A stretch of DNA of 61,176 nucleotides from CAWBCI01 sp963787195. Its GTDB lineage: Bacteria > Bacteroidota > Bacteroidia > Bacteroidales > JAGOPY01. Below, piece by piece: positions 1-7,966 of the stretch. Positions within the stretch are counted from its first letter, which is position 1. Each line of letters begins with the position of its first letter. Where the stretch lies: NCBI GenBank assembly GCA_963787195.1, contig CAWBCI010000005.1, positions 1-61,176 on the forward strand, read 5' to 3'. The notes under the pieces were generated by a model, which was not told where the DNA came from, did no database searches, and worked only from the letters and a program-made list of their open reading frames with translations. A program made the translations under genes and the position numbers.

Positions 1-1143
1 GCTGTTACTCCCAATCTGAACAAGGTTTGTAATGGCAGTATGCCTCAAAACATAACTCGTTAATAGTGTGTCAACTTCGGCAGCCTTGCTAATGTTTTTC
101 AACTCTTTATTAAATTCCTTGAGCATTTTCCTAATCCGATATTCTTTTTGTGCTTCTGTAATATGCATATCATTATGTAGAATTGGGAATATATATTTGT
201 CATTTGCACCAGTTATTGAAGGGTTGTTTCCTGTTTTGGGCCTGTAATAATCCAATATCTCCTTCACCTTTGCATGGATTGGAGTAATCATTTTATGATG
301 TACTTTCTGCCTGGTATAATGTATTTCATTTCCCCTAATGTTATCCCATGTTAGCTTAGACATATCCGTAAAATTCATTCCAACGGTGAAGTATGAAAAT
401 AGTAAGTAGCGGAAATTGTCATCCGTGCGGTTTTTCAGATTAATTATTTTATCCATTTCCTCAACTGATAAAGCCCGTTTATTTGGTACGCCAGTTGGTA
501 TTTTATATTGAGTAAATGCCAGTTCTTTAGCATATCCAAGTTTAAGTGCTTTGGCAATGGCCGCACGTAATGTTCTTAAATATATTGATAATGATGAATC
601 CTTCATTTTCCTTTGCCTTAAAAAATGTTCATACCTATATAAAAAGGAAAGATCAATTTCATCAAAGGCTATGTCCTTGCTATTCAGGAATAAAACAAGT
701 AATCTTCTGGCATCGTTATATATATTGGCTTGACCTACCTTATCTACTGCTTTAAAATCATCCCTGAGCTTTTCCATCCATTGTAATACAGTATAGTCGG
801 TTTTTACCGGCTGTTCAACCAATTGATGCAACGTGTCAAGTGAAACCATCTTCTTGGCTGTGGTAAGTTCCCTGATTTTTTCCGCATACTTATTGTTCGT
901 GCTTTCAACCAGGGATATTATTTCCGCATCTTTTTTCCGAATCTCATTTTTCTGATCTTCAGTCATCCAATCATGTATTTGAGTTTGCCTGTAGCGATTC
1001 CTCTTAAAATCCCATCTTTCTTTGGGCAAAGAAACACCTAAGGATATTTTTTTCAATTTTGCCCCATCTCTAAGCATTAATACTAAGGGGTGTCCACCGC
1101 CTGCTAATTTTTTAGACTTGTACAATGTTACAGTTGCTTTCAT
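1..1143 (-). CDS. tyrosine recombinase/integrase, 3' end cut off by window edge
   Basis: The reading frame is open from an ATG at 1143 to the window edge, giving 381 codons; about 30 residues with the catalytic Tyr should lie outside. It has the layout of Bacteroidota tyrosine recombinases: an N-terminal arm-binding strand region (starts MKATVTLYKSKKLAGGG), a SAM-like core-binding region (about 110-220) and a catalytic domain. The Arg I box reads LLFSYFTVGMNFTDM around residues 246-260, with Asn where XerD-type enzymes have Arg. The second box reads SYVLRHT (Y364, R367, H368). Both changes are familiar in the Bacteroidota GIN/GMN-type integrases, so they are not evidence of death. The gene reads away from a tRNA-like 3' fragment about 130 bp upstream, the usual place for the integrase of an element inserted at a tRNA gene. 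The element itself would extend to the left of the window. Family assignment is firm; activity is unknown. Confidence 0.88.
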   Translation of the reverse strand, partial: MKATVTLYKSKKLAGGGHPLVLMLRDGAKLKKISLGVSLPKERWDFKRNRYRQTQIHDWMTEDQKNEIRKKDAEIISLVESTNNKYAEKIRELTTAKKMVSLDTLHQLVEQPVKTDYTVLQWMEKLRDDFKAVDKVGQANIYNDARRLLVLFLNSKDIAFDEIDLSFLYRYEHFLRQRKMKDSSLSIYLRTLRAAIAKALKLGYAKELAFTQYKIPTGVPNKRALSVEEMDKIINLKNRTDDNFRYLLFSYFTVGMNFTDMSKLTWDNIRGNEIHYTRQKVHHKMITPIHAKVKEILDYYRPKTGNNPSITGANDKYIFPILHNDMHITEAQKEYRIRKMLKEFNKELKNISKAAEVDTLLTSYVLRHTAITNLVQIGSNS

Positions 1144-1276
1144 ACTGGTGTTCGTTTTGGTGTGCTATAACACAATATAATTTAAATGAATTCAATTTAA
1201 CAAAGATAGTTGAAAATACTGATATTGCAAGGGGTTGAGTGAAATTAATATAAACCAATATAAGCTAATTTTCATG

Positions 1277-1322
1277 CTTGACAGGCAGGAGGTCACTGGT
1301 TCGAATCCAGTACAACCCACCA
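1277..1322 (+). other. tRNA-Val(GAC)-like 3' fragment, probable attachment site (att)
   Basis: The sequence contains the 3' part of a tRNA: anticodon-loop remnant with GAC, 3' anticodon stem GCAGG, variable loop, an intact T arm (ACTGG, TTCGAAT, CCAGT), acceptor strand ACAACCC, discriminator A and encoded CCA. The matching 5' half (expected to begin GGGTTGT) is absent. A 3' remnant next to an integrase is the expected right-hand junction after integration into a tRNA 3' end; the intact tRNA would lie beyond the left edge. The fragment is visible; its role as att site is inferred. Confidence 0.65.
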
Positions 1323-1995
1323 CTTCCATTGTCCATTGTCGATTACGCGATTGTCGATTGTCGATTACGCGGTTTTTTATTTTCCATTTTTCAGCTTGGT
1401 ATTAGAGCGTCCCGAGTGACTCGGGAAGGTCACCGTCGAATCCAGTACAACCCACCACTTCCATTGTCCATTGTCGATTACGCGATTGTCGATTGTCGAT
1501 TACGCGGTTTTTTATTTTCCATTTTTCAGCTTGCATTAGAACGTCTCGAGTGACTCGGGAAGGTCACTGGTTCGAATCCAGTACAACCCACCACTTCCAT
1601 TGTCCATTGTCGATTACGCGATTGTCTATTGTCGATTACGCGGTTTTTCATTTTCCATTTTTCAGCTTGGTTTAGAGCGTCCCGAGTGACTCGGGAAGGT
1701 CACCGTCGAATCCAGTACAACCCACCAGGTAAATTGTCCATTGTCGATTACGCGATTGTCGATTGTCGATTACGGGGTTTTTCATTTTCCATTTTTCAGC
1801 TTGGTTTAGAGCGTCCCGAGTGACTCGGGAAGGTCACCGTCGAATCCAGTACAACCCACCAGGTAAATTGTCCATTGTCGATTACGCGATTGTCGATTGT
1901 CGATTACGGGGTTTTTCATTTTCCATTTTTCAGCTTGGTTTAGAACGTCTCGAGTGACTCGGGAAGGTCACCGTCGAATCCAGTACAACCCACAG
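1323..1995 (+). repeat. tandem array of ~134-bp units carrying tRNA-like 3' halves
   Basis: The acceptor motif ACAACCC recurs at 1312, 1447, 1583, 1717, 1851 and 1985, so the spacings are 135, 136, 134, 134 and 134 bp. Each unit contains a D-arm-like stretch (AGCTTGGTTTAGAGC or a variant), a perfect hairpin (CCCGAG TGA CTCGGG; CTCGAG in some units) where the anticodon arm would be, a T arm, the acceptor strand and CCA. This is followed by runs of the word ATTGTCGATTACG and a T-rich tract. The units ending at 1322 and 1593 keep the full T arm; the others have lost two bases in it (GTCACCGTCGAA). Short reading frames through the array (SRVTREGH type) are by-products of the repeat. No 5' acceptor strand precedes any unit, so these are not normal tRNA genes. 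Confidence 0.85.
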
Positions 1996-2192
1996 ATTGA
2001 AATTCAGTAAGTTACATCGTTAATTTGCTGACTTGTTTTTTTGTCAGGTAAAACATAGGTTGAATAATTTGATAGTGCAATTTCCTCTGTAGCTTAATAG
2101 GCATGTAAATATTTTTTTCTCTAATAGAATAAATACTTTGTGGAATATTCAGATTTAATCAAAGAAGGCAAAGTAAAAAGTAAAAGCTTGCA

Positions 2193-2459
2193 TTGGATAT
2201 AAAATCCATTTATAATATCCATCGCACTGGGGGATTACCTGTCCTTGAGAAAAGTAAAGTGTATTATATTATATATGATTATCCTGAGTTTTGGGATAGT
2301 ATACTTCAGAATAAAGTTCAAGTGGGCATAAGTAAGATGATGGTATTCTATACTATCGGATTACCTGAAAGAGTATATAGAACAAATAATGGAGATATTT
2401 GGATATATGAAAATAGGACCTTACCATTTAATGATGGATTGCTTACTTCATTAAGCTAA
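2193..2459 (+). CDS. hypothetical protein, possibly a gene fragment
   Basis: An 88-codon frame with TTG as the only plausible start; an in-frame stop lies three codons upstream and there is no ATG. The product is rich in aromatic residues and contains the segment GLPERVYRTNNGDIWIYE, faintly like the C-terminal part of SmpA/BamE-type lipoproteins where a glycine-proline turn precedes a W-x-Y strand. There is no signal peptide. The unusual start, isolation and position between the repeat array and an attC-like hairpin suggest a 5'-truncated remnant rather than a working gene. I do not recognise the family. Confidence 0.3.
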   Translation: MDIKSIYNIHRTGGLPVLEKSKVYYIIYDYPEFWDSILQNKVQVGISKMMVFYTIGLPERVYRTNNGDIWIYENRTLPFNDGLLTSLS

Positions 2460-2887
2460 ATAACAATTTGAAAATTTAATTAATGAAATAAGCATATTGT
2501 TTGTCGTCAACTTAAGGGGAGTACTCTCATGGTTCGCAATATCTCCGGAGAAAGGACTTGGTAATCAAGTGAATATAGCTGGTTAATATGGTTGCTGGAC
2601 CGTTCCGATTTAACCGGGATGGATTGATCGACTCCGTCAGCTATTGCCAGCGGAGTCGCCTACTTGATTATCGGTTGGAATTTCTTCATTGTCTTACTTT
2701 CTATTAACGCTGCACATCAGTTGAGTTTGCGCAGCGGAGCGAACTTCAACTGATGTCTATGTTAAGCCAGCTTGTGGCCATCTTGTTGGCAACCTATAAC
2801 ATCTTCTCATTTACGAAGGGTAGGCATACCTCACCATTCGCACAGATGATTAAGGTGGGTCCAGATATCCTTGCGGGCTCTATCTAT
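2460..2887. other. 428-bp non-coding stretch with several hairpins
   Basis: No credible gene is seen. The stretch holds a small hairpin (ACTTG/CAAGT near 2557-2571), an 8-bp perfect inverted repeat (CGACTCCG 2629-2636 with CGGAGTCG 2651-2658) and the attC-like structure listed separately. The last 120 bases before 2888 show no further structure that I can support. Confidence 0.5.
2702..2767 (-). other. attC-like imperfect hairpin
   Basis: A 66-bp element is bounded by TATTAAC and GTTAAGC. Read on the minus strand it begins GCTTAAC, which fits the attC R'' consensus RYYYAAC, and ends GTTAATA, which fits only the GTT of R'. Inside are unequal 4/5-nt spacers, a perfect 11-bp stem (2714-2724 with 2746-2756), then a further stem interrupted by a single extra base, and a short apical loop. 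Outer boxes, unpaired spacer, inner stem with an extrahelical base and apical structure together are the architecture of integron attC sites. It lies 120 bp downstream of the peptidase gene at 2888-3589, in the orientation a gene cassette would have. No integron integrase is in the window, so this remains a candidate. Confidence 0.4.
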
Positions 2888-3589
2888 TCAATGTAGTATG
2901 TAGCGAAACGTTTGGGGAAAACGCCTCAGGTAGTCTCCTAAAATGATCCCGTATATCTCGCCGATATTTACTGGCCATGGATCATAGATTAGTAGCATTG
3001 TGCCATCCGCACTCCCGTCCCCCCACATGGATGCAACAACGGCGGCGTGGTAAGAAGGCCCTGAAGGAAAGGGCAGATTACCGGCAAACCAGAACGCCCT
3101 GCAGCGAAGAAAAGTCGCGAGGGCAATTGGCATTGGTGACATGCCATATTGGAGTTGCCAAGAGGGAAACTGTCGCGAGAAGGAGCGTGCCCAATGATCG
3201 TCCGGCTGAATGCCTGGTGGTTTAGGACCAGGATTGAAGCTCATCGCGGCTTGTTGGCCTATTACCATCGATGCTGCGGCAGCATAGCATGTATCGTTCG
3301 TGGGTTGGCTGGCAAGGATAACGAATTGGTTAATATCTATCGTTAAGCCTAATTTACCCCAAGTAACGCGTCCCACAATTCCGTCATCTTTGATATGCTT
3401 CGCTCGCTGGAAGACCCGTACCGCTTTATCGGTCTTCGGGCCAAAATCGATCCTTGCCATTGCGCCATTATAACGGGCGCCGAATACGTTTGCCTCAGGC
3501 AGATTCGGAGAAGGACGCATGTTTTTGTTGAGCAGCCGTCGTAAGAGTCCTACTTCTTGGCCAGCGCTCCCTTGCTTTAAAGTTTTCAT
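2888..3589 (-). CDS. papain-like cysteine peptidase (C39/C70-like) with N-terminal peptidoglycan-binding domain
   Basis: A 233-residue protein. Residues 5-80 form a PG_binding_1 domain (GSAGQEVGLLRRLLN, then the F-G-P-K-T-D-K-A-V-R-V-F-Q core and DGIVGRVTWGKL). A papain-like domain follows with C101 (NDTCYAAAASMV), H181 (SYHAAVVASMWGDG) and D203 (IYDPWP), the C-H-D triad order of the C39_2/C70-like families. There is no signal peptide or membrane segment, so it may be released by another route or act inside. The gene is visibly richer in G+C than the flanking DNA and stands alone between an attC-like hairpin and a probable integrase remnant, which suggests horizontal acquisition. Substrate unknown; possible roles are cell-wall-linked proteolysis or a toxin-like activity. 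The start ATG has a PG-binding domain immediately after it, so the start looks right. Confidence 0.75.
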   Translation of the reverse strand: MKTLKQGSAGQEVGLLRRLLNKNMRPSPNLPEANVFGARYNGAMARIDFGPKTDKAVRVFQRAKHIKDDGIVGRVTWGKLGLTIDINQFVILASQPTNDTCYAAAASMVIGQQAAMSFNPGPKPPGIQPDDHWARSFSRQFPSWQLQYGMSPMPIALATFLRCRAFWFAGNLPFPSGPSYHAAVVASMWGDGSADGTMLLIYDPWPVNIGEIYGIILGDYLRRFPQTFRYILH

Positions 3590-3706
3590 TACCTAAGATT
3601 CTTTTATTCTTTAACTAAAATTCTTAATCCGAAATATTTGTCTTACTTGGTATAAAAGTCATGGTTTATTATTTTCTGTCAGAATTTCTCAATCCTATTG
3701 TTTCTC

Positions 3707-3714
3707 CAAAGTTA
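3707..3714 (-). promoter_or_regulatory. candidate -7 box (TAACTTTG) for the 2888-3589 peptidase gene
   Basis: On the minus strand TAACTTTG matches the Bacteroidota TAnnTTTG consensus exactly. It lies about 118 bp upstream of the start codon, implying a leader of roughly 110 nt. I see no clear -33 TTTG box. Confidence 0.35.
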
Positions 3715-4151
3715 CATGATATTGTTTGTCGTTTTCATGCGTTTACGCTCATTGGATGGCAAGCCCTTATGTTGCTATTTATCAAATTACATTAGTAGAA
3801 TATATTTTTTGAGATCACAAAAATTACTGCCAAGGGTTGAATAAACCAACCTGGTAAATTTATATTTTCCTTATTAAAACTTAAGTGGTATTGTATGTAA
3901 GTTGCTGTACTTAGGAAAAAAATCTTAAAGTTCTAATTTTTTTTACTCTTTCAGACAAAGCTCAATTATATCCTTAAATTTAGTAAAATAATTTCCTGTA
4001 TCCTAATTATTTAGGATATTTTTCAATATCCCCCTTTTTTTAATATGACATGAACTTCGATGCGATAATATCGCATTTCAACTTGGACAAATTGAATAAC
4101 TATGATTTATTTATCTCTGATGATAAGTAGGATTTTTGGGATTGAAATGTT
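3715..4151. other. AT-rich intergenic stretch
   Basis: No gene, clear repeat or convincing RNA structure is seen here. It separates the peptidase promoter region from the probable integrase remnant at 4152-4325. Confidence 0.4.
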
Positions 4152-4325
4152 TTAGGTTAGTAATTTAGAGATAGAAATGTCTAAGGAAGCAGAATTCATT
4201 CCCATGTTATAATAGCTAAACAGAAAGATGTTCCAGGAGTCAAAGAGGGCTGAATCCTGCTTAATATCCGGTTTCCTGATATTGTCCATTTGTTCTTTTG
4301 ACAGGGCCATGCTTTTTGGCTCCTT
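4152..4325 (-). pseudogene. probable remnant of a tyrosine recombinase
   Basis: From an ATG at 4310 a 52-codon frame reads MALSKEQMDNIR, then DSWNIFLFSYYNMGMN, then unrelated residues to a stop at 4152. The segment ALSKEQMD...LFSYYNMGMN matches residues around the Arg I box of the integrase at 1-1143 (ALSVEEMDKI...LLFSYFTVGMN) and the typical Bacteroidota integrase pattern LFSxYxxGMNFxD. After GMN the homology ends abruptly, and no catalytic boxes follow. Five codons upstream of the ATG (KEPKS) fit the linker seen before this region in such integrases, then a stop intervenes. I read it as a degraded piece of a second integrase. Confidence 0.45.
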
Positions 4326-4409
4326 AACAAATTATACCTGACAGGAAATTATCTTCAAAAAACCCGATTTCGAAAATCTTTTAGGGAAGGCATAACTTTC
4401 CACCTGTTA

Positions 4410-4672
4410 CCGGTGCGATGCACCTATAAGGGATAGTTACATGTATAATTTCTACAACTATAGCCGGTGCGCTGCACCTCGATTTGGCTATTTCTATACT
4501 TATTTTTGAGGGGACCTTTGGTTTTTAGAATAAATTATAATCTGATTAAAATTATTAAGCCGGTCAATAAACACTAATTGGAATTTAAATGTGATCTCTC
4601 CAGGTGCAGAGCACCGGAAATATTTGTAGAAAAGGAAACGAGGCAAAATTAATAAGAGGTGCAGCGCACCGG
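4410..4672. repeat. four copies of a 16-bp palindromic repeat (CCGGTGCnnTGCACCT type)
   Basis: Copies lie at 4410-4425 and 4464-4479 in one orientation (CCGGTGCGATGCACCT, CCGGTGCGCTGCACCT). Two more lie at 4602-4617 and 4657-4672 in the opposite one (AGGTGCAGAGCACCGG, AGGTGCAGCGCACCGG). Each is a near-perfect hairpin with arms GGTGC/GCACC. The paired, oppositely oriented arrangement over 260 bp resembles REP-like clusters. There is no gene in this stretch; the open frame at 4585-4908 arises from the repeats. Confidence 0.7.
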
Positions 4673-4799
4673 TGATCTAAAAAGGAGCATCCCAAATGAA
4701 TTTCTCTCCATAAGCCACAAAACCATAAAAGCTCCAGGGATTCACAAAGTTTCTTTGGAATTTGACTTTTAAGATTTATTTGTTTTTTGGAATTTTCTT

Positions 4800-4875
4800 C
4801 GATATCAATATCCGATATCCGATATTCGATGCTCGATACTCGATATTCGATTGCACGATTGCACGATGTATGCGA
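4800..4875. repeat. degenerate microsatellite of CGATATTC-type words
   Basis: About ten imperfect iterations of CGATATCC/CGATATTC/CGATACTC/CGATTGCA occur in a row. Similar ATTGTCGATTACG words occur in the tandem array near 1.3-2.0 kb. Confidence 0.7.
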
Positions 4876-4933
4876 TATTAGATTTTCCCACCCCCATGAT
4901 ATGGGCATCGGCTATCTGTTTCCCTTATTATCG

Positions 4934-4941
4934 TAACTTTG
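4934..4941 (+). promoter_or_regulatory. candidate -7 box (TAACTTTG) for the GH3 gene
   Basis: An exact TAnnTTTG match 21 bp before the ATG at 4963, implying a leader of only about 15 nt. A purine-rich GGAGGAG immediately after it could serve as ribosome-binding site. Confidence 0.45.
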
Positions 4942-4962
4942 GAGGAGATAAAAGAAATTTGA

Positions 4963-6459
4963 ATGGCGCTTAAATCTATTCTCAGCCGCCCTCTTGCTGC
5001 ATATACTTCTTCGAAAATCCGGAAGGAAGCTATGCAGCCTTTTGATTATCAGCAGCAAACTTTTAAGATGCTGATTTCCAAAGGTAGGAACACGGTTTTT
5101 GGAAAAGATCATGGCTTTGAACAGATTAAGTCCTATGAAGATTTCCGCCTTCTGGTTCCTTTAAGCGATTATGAAAGCCTCAGGCCTTTGATCGAAAGGA
5201 TTTCTGAAGGAGAGAAGGATGTGTTATGGCCTGGCTTACCTCTGTATTTTGCAACTACTTCCGGTACAACTTCCGGAAGTAAATACATTCCCATCACCCC
5301 GGATTCCATCCACAATCATATAAGTTCAGCCAGAAACGCACTTTTGATGTATATGGCCCGCAGCGGGAATTTCCGCTTTGCCGATCACAGTATGATTTTC
5401 CTGCAGGGGAGCCCTGTCCTGTATAAAAAAGGCATCATTCCTGCCGGAAGACTGAGTGGTATCACGGCCCATCACATTCCCGGTTACCTGCAAAAGAACC
5501 GCATGCCGTCCTGGGATACAAATTGCATTGATGACTGGGAAACGAAGGTGGATAAAATTGTTGAGGAAACGCTGCAGAAACGCATGTCGCTTATCAGCGG
5601 CATCCCTTCCTGGCTGAGGATGTATTTTGAGAAACTGGTTAAAACGACCGGTCGCCCGGTAGGGGAGATCTTCCCTGATTTTTCACTTTTAGTCTATGGC
5701 GGACTGAACTTCGAACCTTATCGACAGGCTTTCTCCGAGCTGATAGGCCGGAAAGTGGATACTGTAGAGCTTTACCCGGCATCTGAGGGGTTTATCGCTT
5801 ACCAGGACCTTGGCCCGGGAGAGGGACTCTTATTGAACGTGAACAGCGGTATTTTTTTTGAATTCATTCCCATGAGCGAATTCCATAGGCCCAATCCTCA
5901 TCGTATTCCGCTTGAAGAGGTTGAGACGGGAAGGGATTACGCTATCATACTGAGTAATAATGCCGGTTTATGGGCCTACAACCTGGGAGATACAGTAAGA
6001 TTTGTTTCGAAGGAGCCCTATCGGATTCTTGTAAGCGGCCGTACTTCCCAGTTTATCTCGGCTTTCGGGGAACATGTAATTGCTTCAGAAGTAGAGGCTT
6101 CCATTGCGGAAGCTTGTGCGGCAAGCGGTGTGCGGGTAGATGAATTCACGGTGGCTCCCATGGTGAACCCAGGATCGGGACTGCCGCATCACCACTGGCT
6201 GATTGAATTCAGCAGCTTACCGGAGGATGTACCGGGATTTGCTGCCCTGCTCGATAATTCCCTTTGCAAAAGGAATCCCTATTATAGCGATCTTATCCGT
6301 GGAAATATACTGCAGGAATTGAAGATAACAGCCTTGCCCCGCGGAACTTTCAGGCATTTTCTTGAATCAAAAGGAAAATTGGGTGGTCAGAATAAAGTGG
6401 AACATCTATCGGATAATCATCAAAAAGCGGATGAATTGCTGACCTATCTCAGGGATTGA
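4963..6459 (+). CDS. GH3 auxin-responsive promoter family acyl-adenylating enzyme
   Basis: A 498-residue cytosolic protein of the GH3 family, in the ANL superfamily of adenylate-forming enzymes. Visible landmarks are the ATP-binding loop TTSGTTSGSKYIPIT (98-112), VYGGLNFEPY, ELYPASEGF and LWAYNLGDTVRF, in the order seen in plant and bacterial GH3 proteins. Plant members conjugate amino acids to jasmonate or auxin. For bacterial members the acid and amine substrates are mostly unknown, so only acyl adenylation and amide formation can be inferred. Length is usual for the bacterial branch. A TAnnTTTG box and a GGAGGAG stretch precede the ATG. The 3' end overlaps the convergent M20 peptidase gene by 11 bp, so the two genes share their last codons on opposite strands. 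Confidence 0.88.
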   Translation: MALKSILSRPLAAYTSSKIRKEAMQPFDYQQQTFKMLISKGRNTVFGKDHGFEQIKSYEDFRLLVPLSDYESLRPLIERISEGEKDVLWPGLPLYFATTSGTTSGSKYIPITPDSIHNHISSARNALLMYMARSGNFRFADHSMIFLQGSPVLYKKGIIPAGRLSGITAHHIPGYLQKNRMPSWDTNCIDDWETKVDKIVEETLQKRMSLISGIPSWLRMYFEKLVKTTGRPVGEIFPDFSLLVYGGLNFEPYRQAFSELIGRKVDTVELYPASEGFIAYQDLGPGEGLLLNVNSGIFFEFIPMSEFHRPNPHRIPLEEVETGRDYAIILSNNAGLWAYNLGDTVRFVSKEPYRILVSGRTSQFISAFGEHVIASEVEASIAEACAASGVRVDEFTVAPMVNPGSGLPHHHWLIEFSSLPEDVPGFAALLDNSLCKRNPYYSDLIRGNILQELKITALPRGTFRHFLESKGKLGGQNKVEHLSDNHQKADELLTYLRD

Positions 6460-7933
6460 TTTTCCCGGACATCATCTTCTGAATGAAGACCTTATAAACC
6501 CGGGCTCCTGATCTTACTTCCTGTGCATCAATATTTTCGTCTGTATTGTGTATGGAAGCTATCTGTTCCATCGACAGCTTATGAGGATTAATTCCATAAG
6601 TTGGAACGCCAATTTGACGGTAATAATTATTATCGCTTGAAGCCGGGAACAGAACCGGTATCACATGGGCCCCGGGGTATACTTCACGGATAGAAGATGC
6701 CATTGTATAGAAATACTCATCGGGATAGGATATCAGGGAAGGAGGTCCCTGGCAAAGGATTTTCACATGTACGGTAGTATCCTTCACTTTACGTTCTATT
6801 TTTTTTATCATCTTTTCAGAAGAAGTTCCCGGGAGTAATCTGCAATCCAGCACGGCGCTTGCCTTCTGGACCAGCTGGTTGGGATCTCCTTCAGGATTGT
6901 GCAGATGCGAGAGTGTGACGGTGTTGCAAAGAAGGCTTTCCAGTTCCGGCTTTAATTTGACGTAATGCTTTATCACCGGCCTGAAAATAACCCAGTTGAA
7001 GTGCTTCAGGGCAAAGCCTTTCATACCTCCGACCACTTTGCCCAATTCCCGGAACATAAGTTTTGAAGGGCCTGTGAACTGAATAGCTTGCCTCTTTTTC
7101 AATATCCGGTGCAAGGCTTTTACAAGCCGTTTGTTGGGATAATCATCCTGCTTTATAGAGGAATGGCCCGCATTATTAGATTCTGCAAGCAATTCTATCC
7201 ATAAAATACTTTTTTCGGCTATGCTGATGCCGAAAACCGGACTGTCGTGCTGAATGAAACCGAGGTTTTCAATACCGCAGGCGCCTTCACCTATTACGAC
7301 ACATGCATTTAGATCCCCGGAATATTCTCCTGCCACTATATTACTTCCCCTTTGCCCGCCGGTTTCTTCACCCACTACACTCAGGATGCTAATATTATAA
7401 GGCAGTTCGGACCCGGAAGCCTCAGCCCTGAAGGATAATATTGCCGACAATTGCATTACGGCCAGGCCTTTGTTATCTATTGCTCCGCGTCCATATATCT
7501 TCCCATCCCTGAGGCTTCCTTCGAAAGGATTTGTATGCCAATTTTCAAGGTTTCCGGCACTTACCACATCTATATGATTCTCAAATATGATATTTGGCTT
7601 GCCTGACTCAAGCGGATAAAGGGATGCAATAAAATTAGAACCATCAGAACTACCTTTTAAATCTTTTACATACAAACCATGATCCCGGCAGGTGGATGAA
7701 AATAATGCCGATGCATCGCTTTCGTCACCGGATACGGAAGGTACGGAAACGTATTCCTGCAGAAAAGAAACAGGACTGAAAATATCCTTATTTAACCTGG
7801 CTTCAGGGAGATATTGAGCGGAAAGAAAGAAAAGGGTATTAAAATATAAATTCAGGAAAATCAGAAAGCGGAAGTAAATTTGGCCTCGTCTGAATTCTTT
7901 TTCTTTAAAGCTCCTCATGATATTTATAATCAT
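6449..7933 (-). CDS. M20 family metallopeptidase, exported
   Basis: A 494-residue M20 zinc peptidase of the carboxypeptidase/succinyl-diaminopimelate desuccinylase-like group. Metal and catalytic motifs are in order: ENHIDVV (H120, D122), GRGAIDNKG (D153), VGEETGG (E189, E190), DCRLLPG and a C-terminal HNTDEN. A hydrophobic stretch (about 22-39, FRFLIFLNLYF...FFLSAQ) is a signal peptide or anchor. An ATG at 7918 (MRSFKEK) would shorten the N-terminus by five residues and is equally possible. The next gene upstream on the same strand, an amidase lipoprotein, ends 33 bp away. The two are probably co-transcribed and together could process amide or peptide substrates in the periplasm. Specific substrate unknown. 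Confidence 0.85.
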   Translation of the reverse strand: MIINIMRSFKEKEFRRGQIYFRFLIFLNLYFNTLFFLSAQYLPEARLNKDIFSPVSFLQEYVSVPSVSGDESDASALFSSTCRDHGLYVKDLKGSSDGSNFIASLYPLESGKPNIIFENHIDVVSAGNLENWHTNPFEGSLRDGKIYGRGAIDNKGLAVMQLSAILSFRAEASGSELPYNISILSVVGEETGGQRGSNIVAGEYSGDLNACVVIGEGACGIENLGFIQHDSPVFGISIAEKSILWIELLAESNNAGHSSIKQDDYPNKRLVKALHRILKKRQAIQFTGPSKLMFRELGKVVGGMKGFALKHFNWVIFRPVIKHYVKLKPELESLLCNTVTLSHLHNPEGDPNQLVQKASAVLDCRLLPGTSSEKMIKKIERKVKDTTVHVKILCQGPPSLISYPDEYFYTMASSIREVYPGAHVIPVLFPASSDNNYYRQIGVPTYGINPHKLSMEQIASIHNTDENIDAQEVRSGARVYKVFIQKMMSGKINP

Positions 7934-7966
7934 CCCTTCAATAATAGAAAGTTATTGTGAGTCACA

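Noticed and set aside
1278..1957. Repeated ORFs with SRVTREGH-like segments
   Set aside because: They are translations of the tRNA-derived tandem repeat and change frame between units, so they are not proteins.
1312..1995. CRISPR array
   Set aside because: The period (~134 bp) is far too long, the repeats are nearly continuous without unique spacers, and no cas genes are present.
2088..2110. A tRNA D-arm-like stretch (CTGTAGCTTAATAGGC)
   Set aside because: No T arm, anticodon arm or acceptor strand is found around it.
4585..5112. Leftward ORFs over 4585-4908 and 4912-5112
   Set aside because: They cover palindromic repeats and microsatellite, or lie antisense to the GH3 gene; no plausible protein features.
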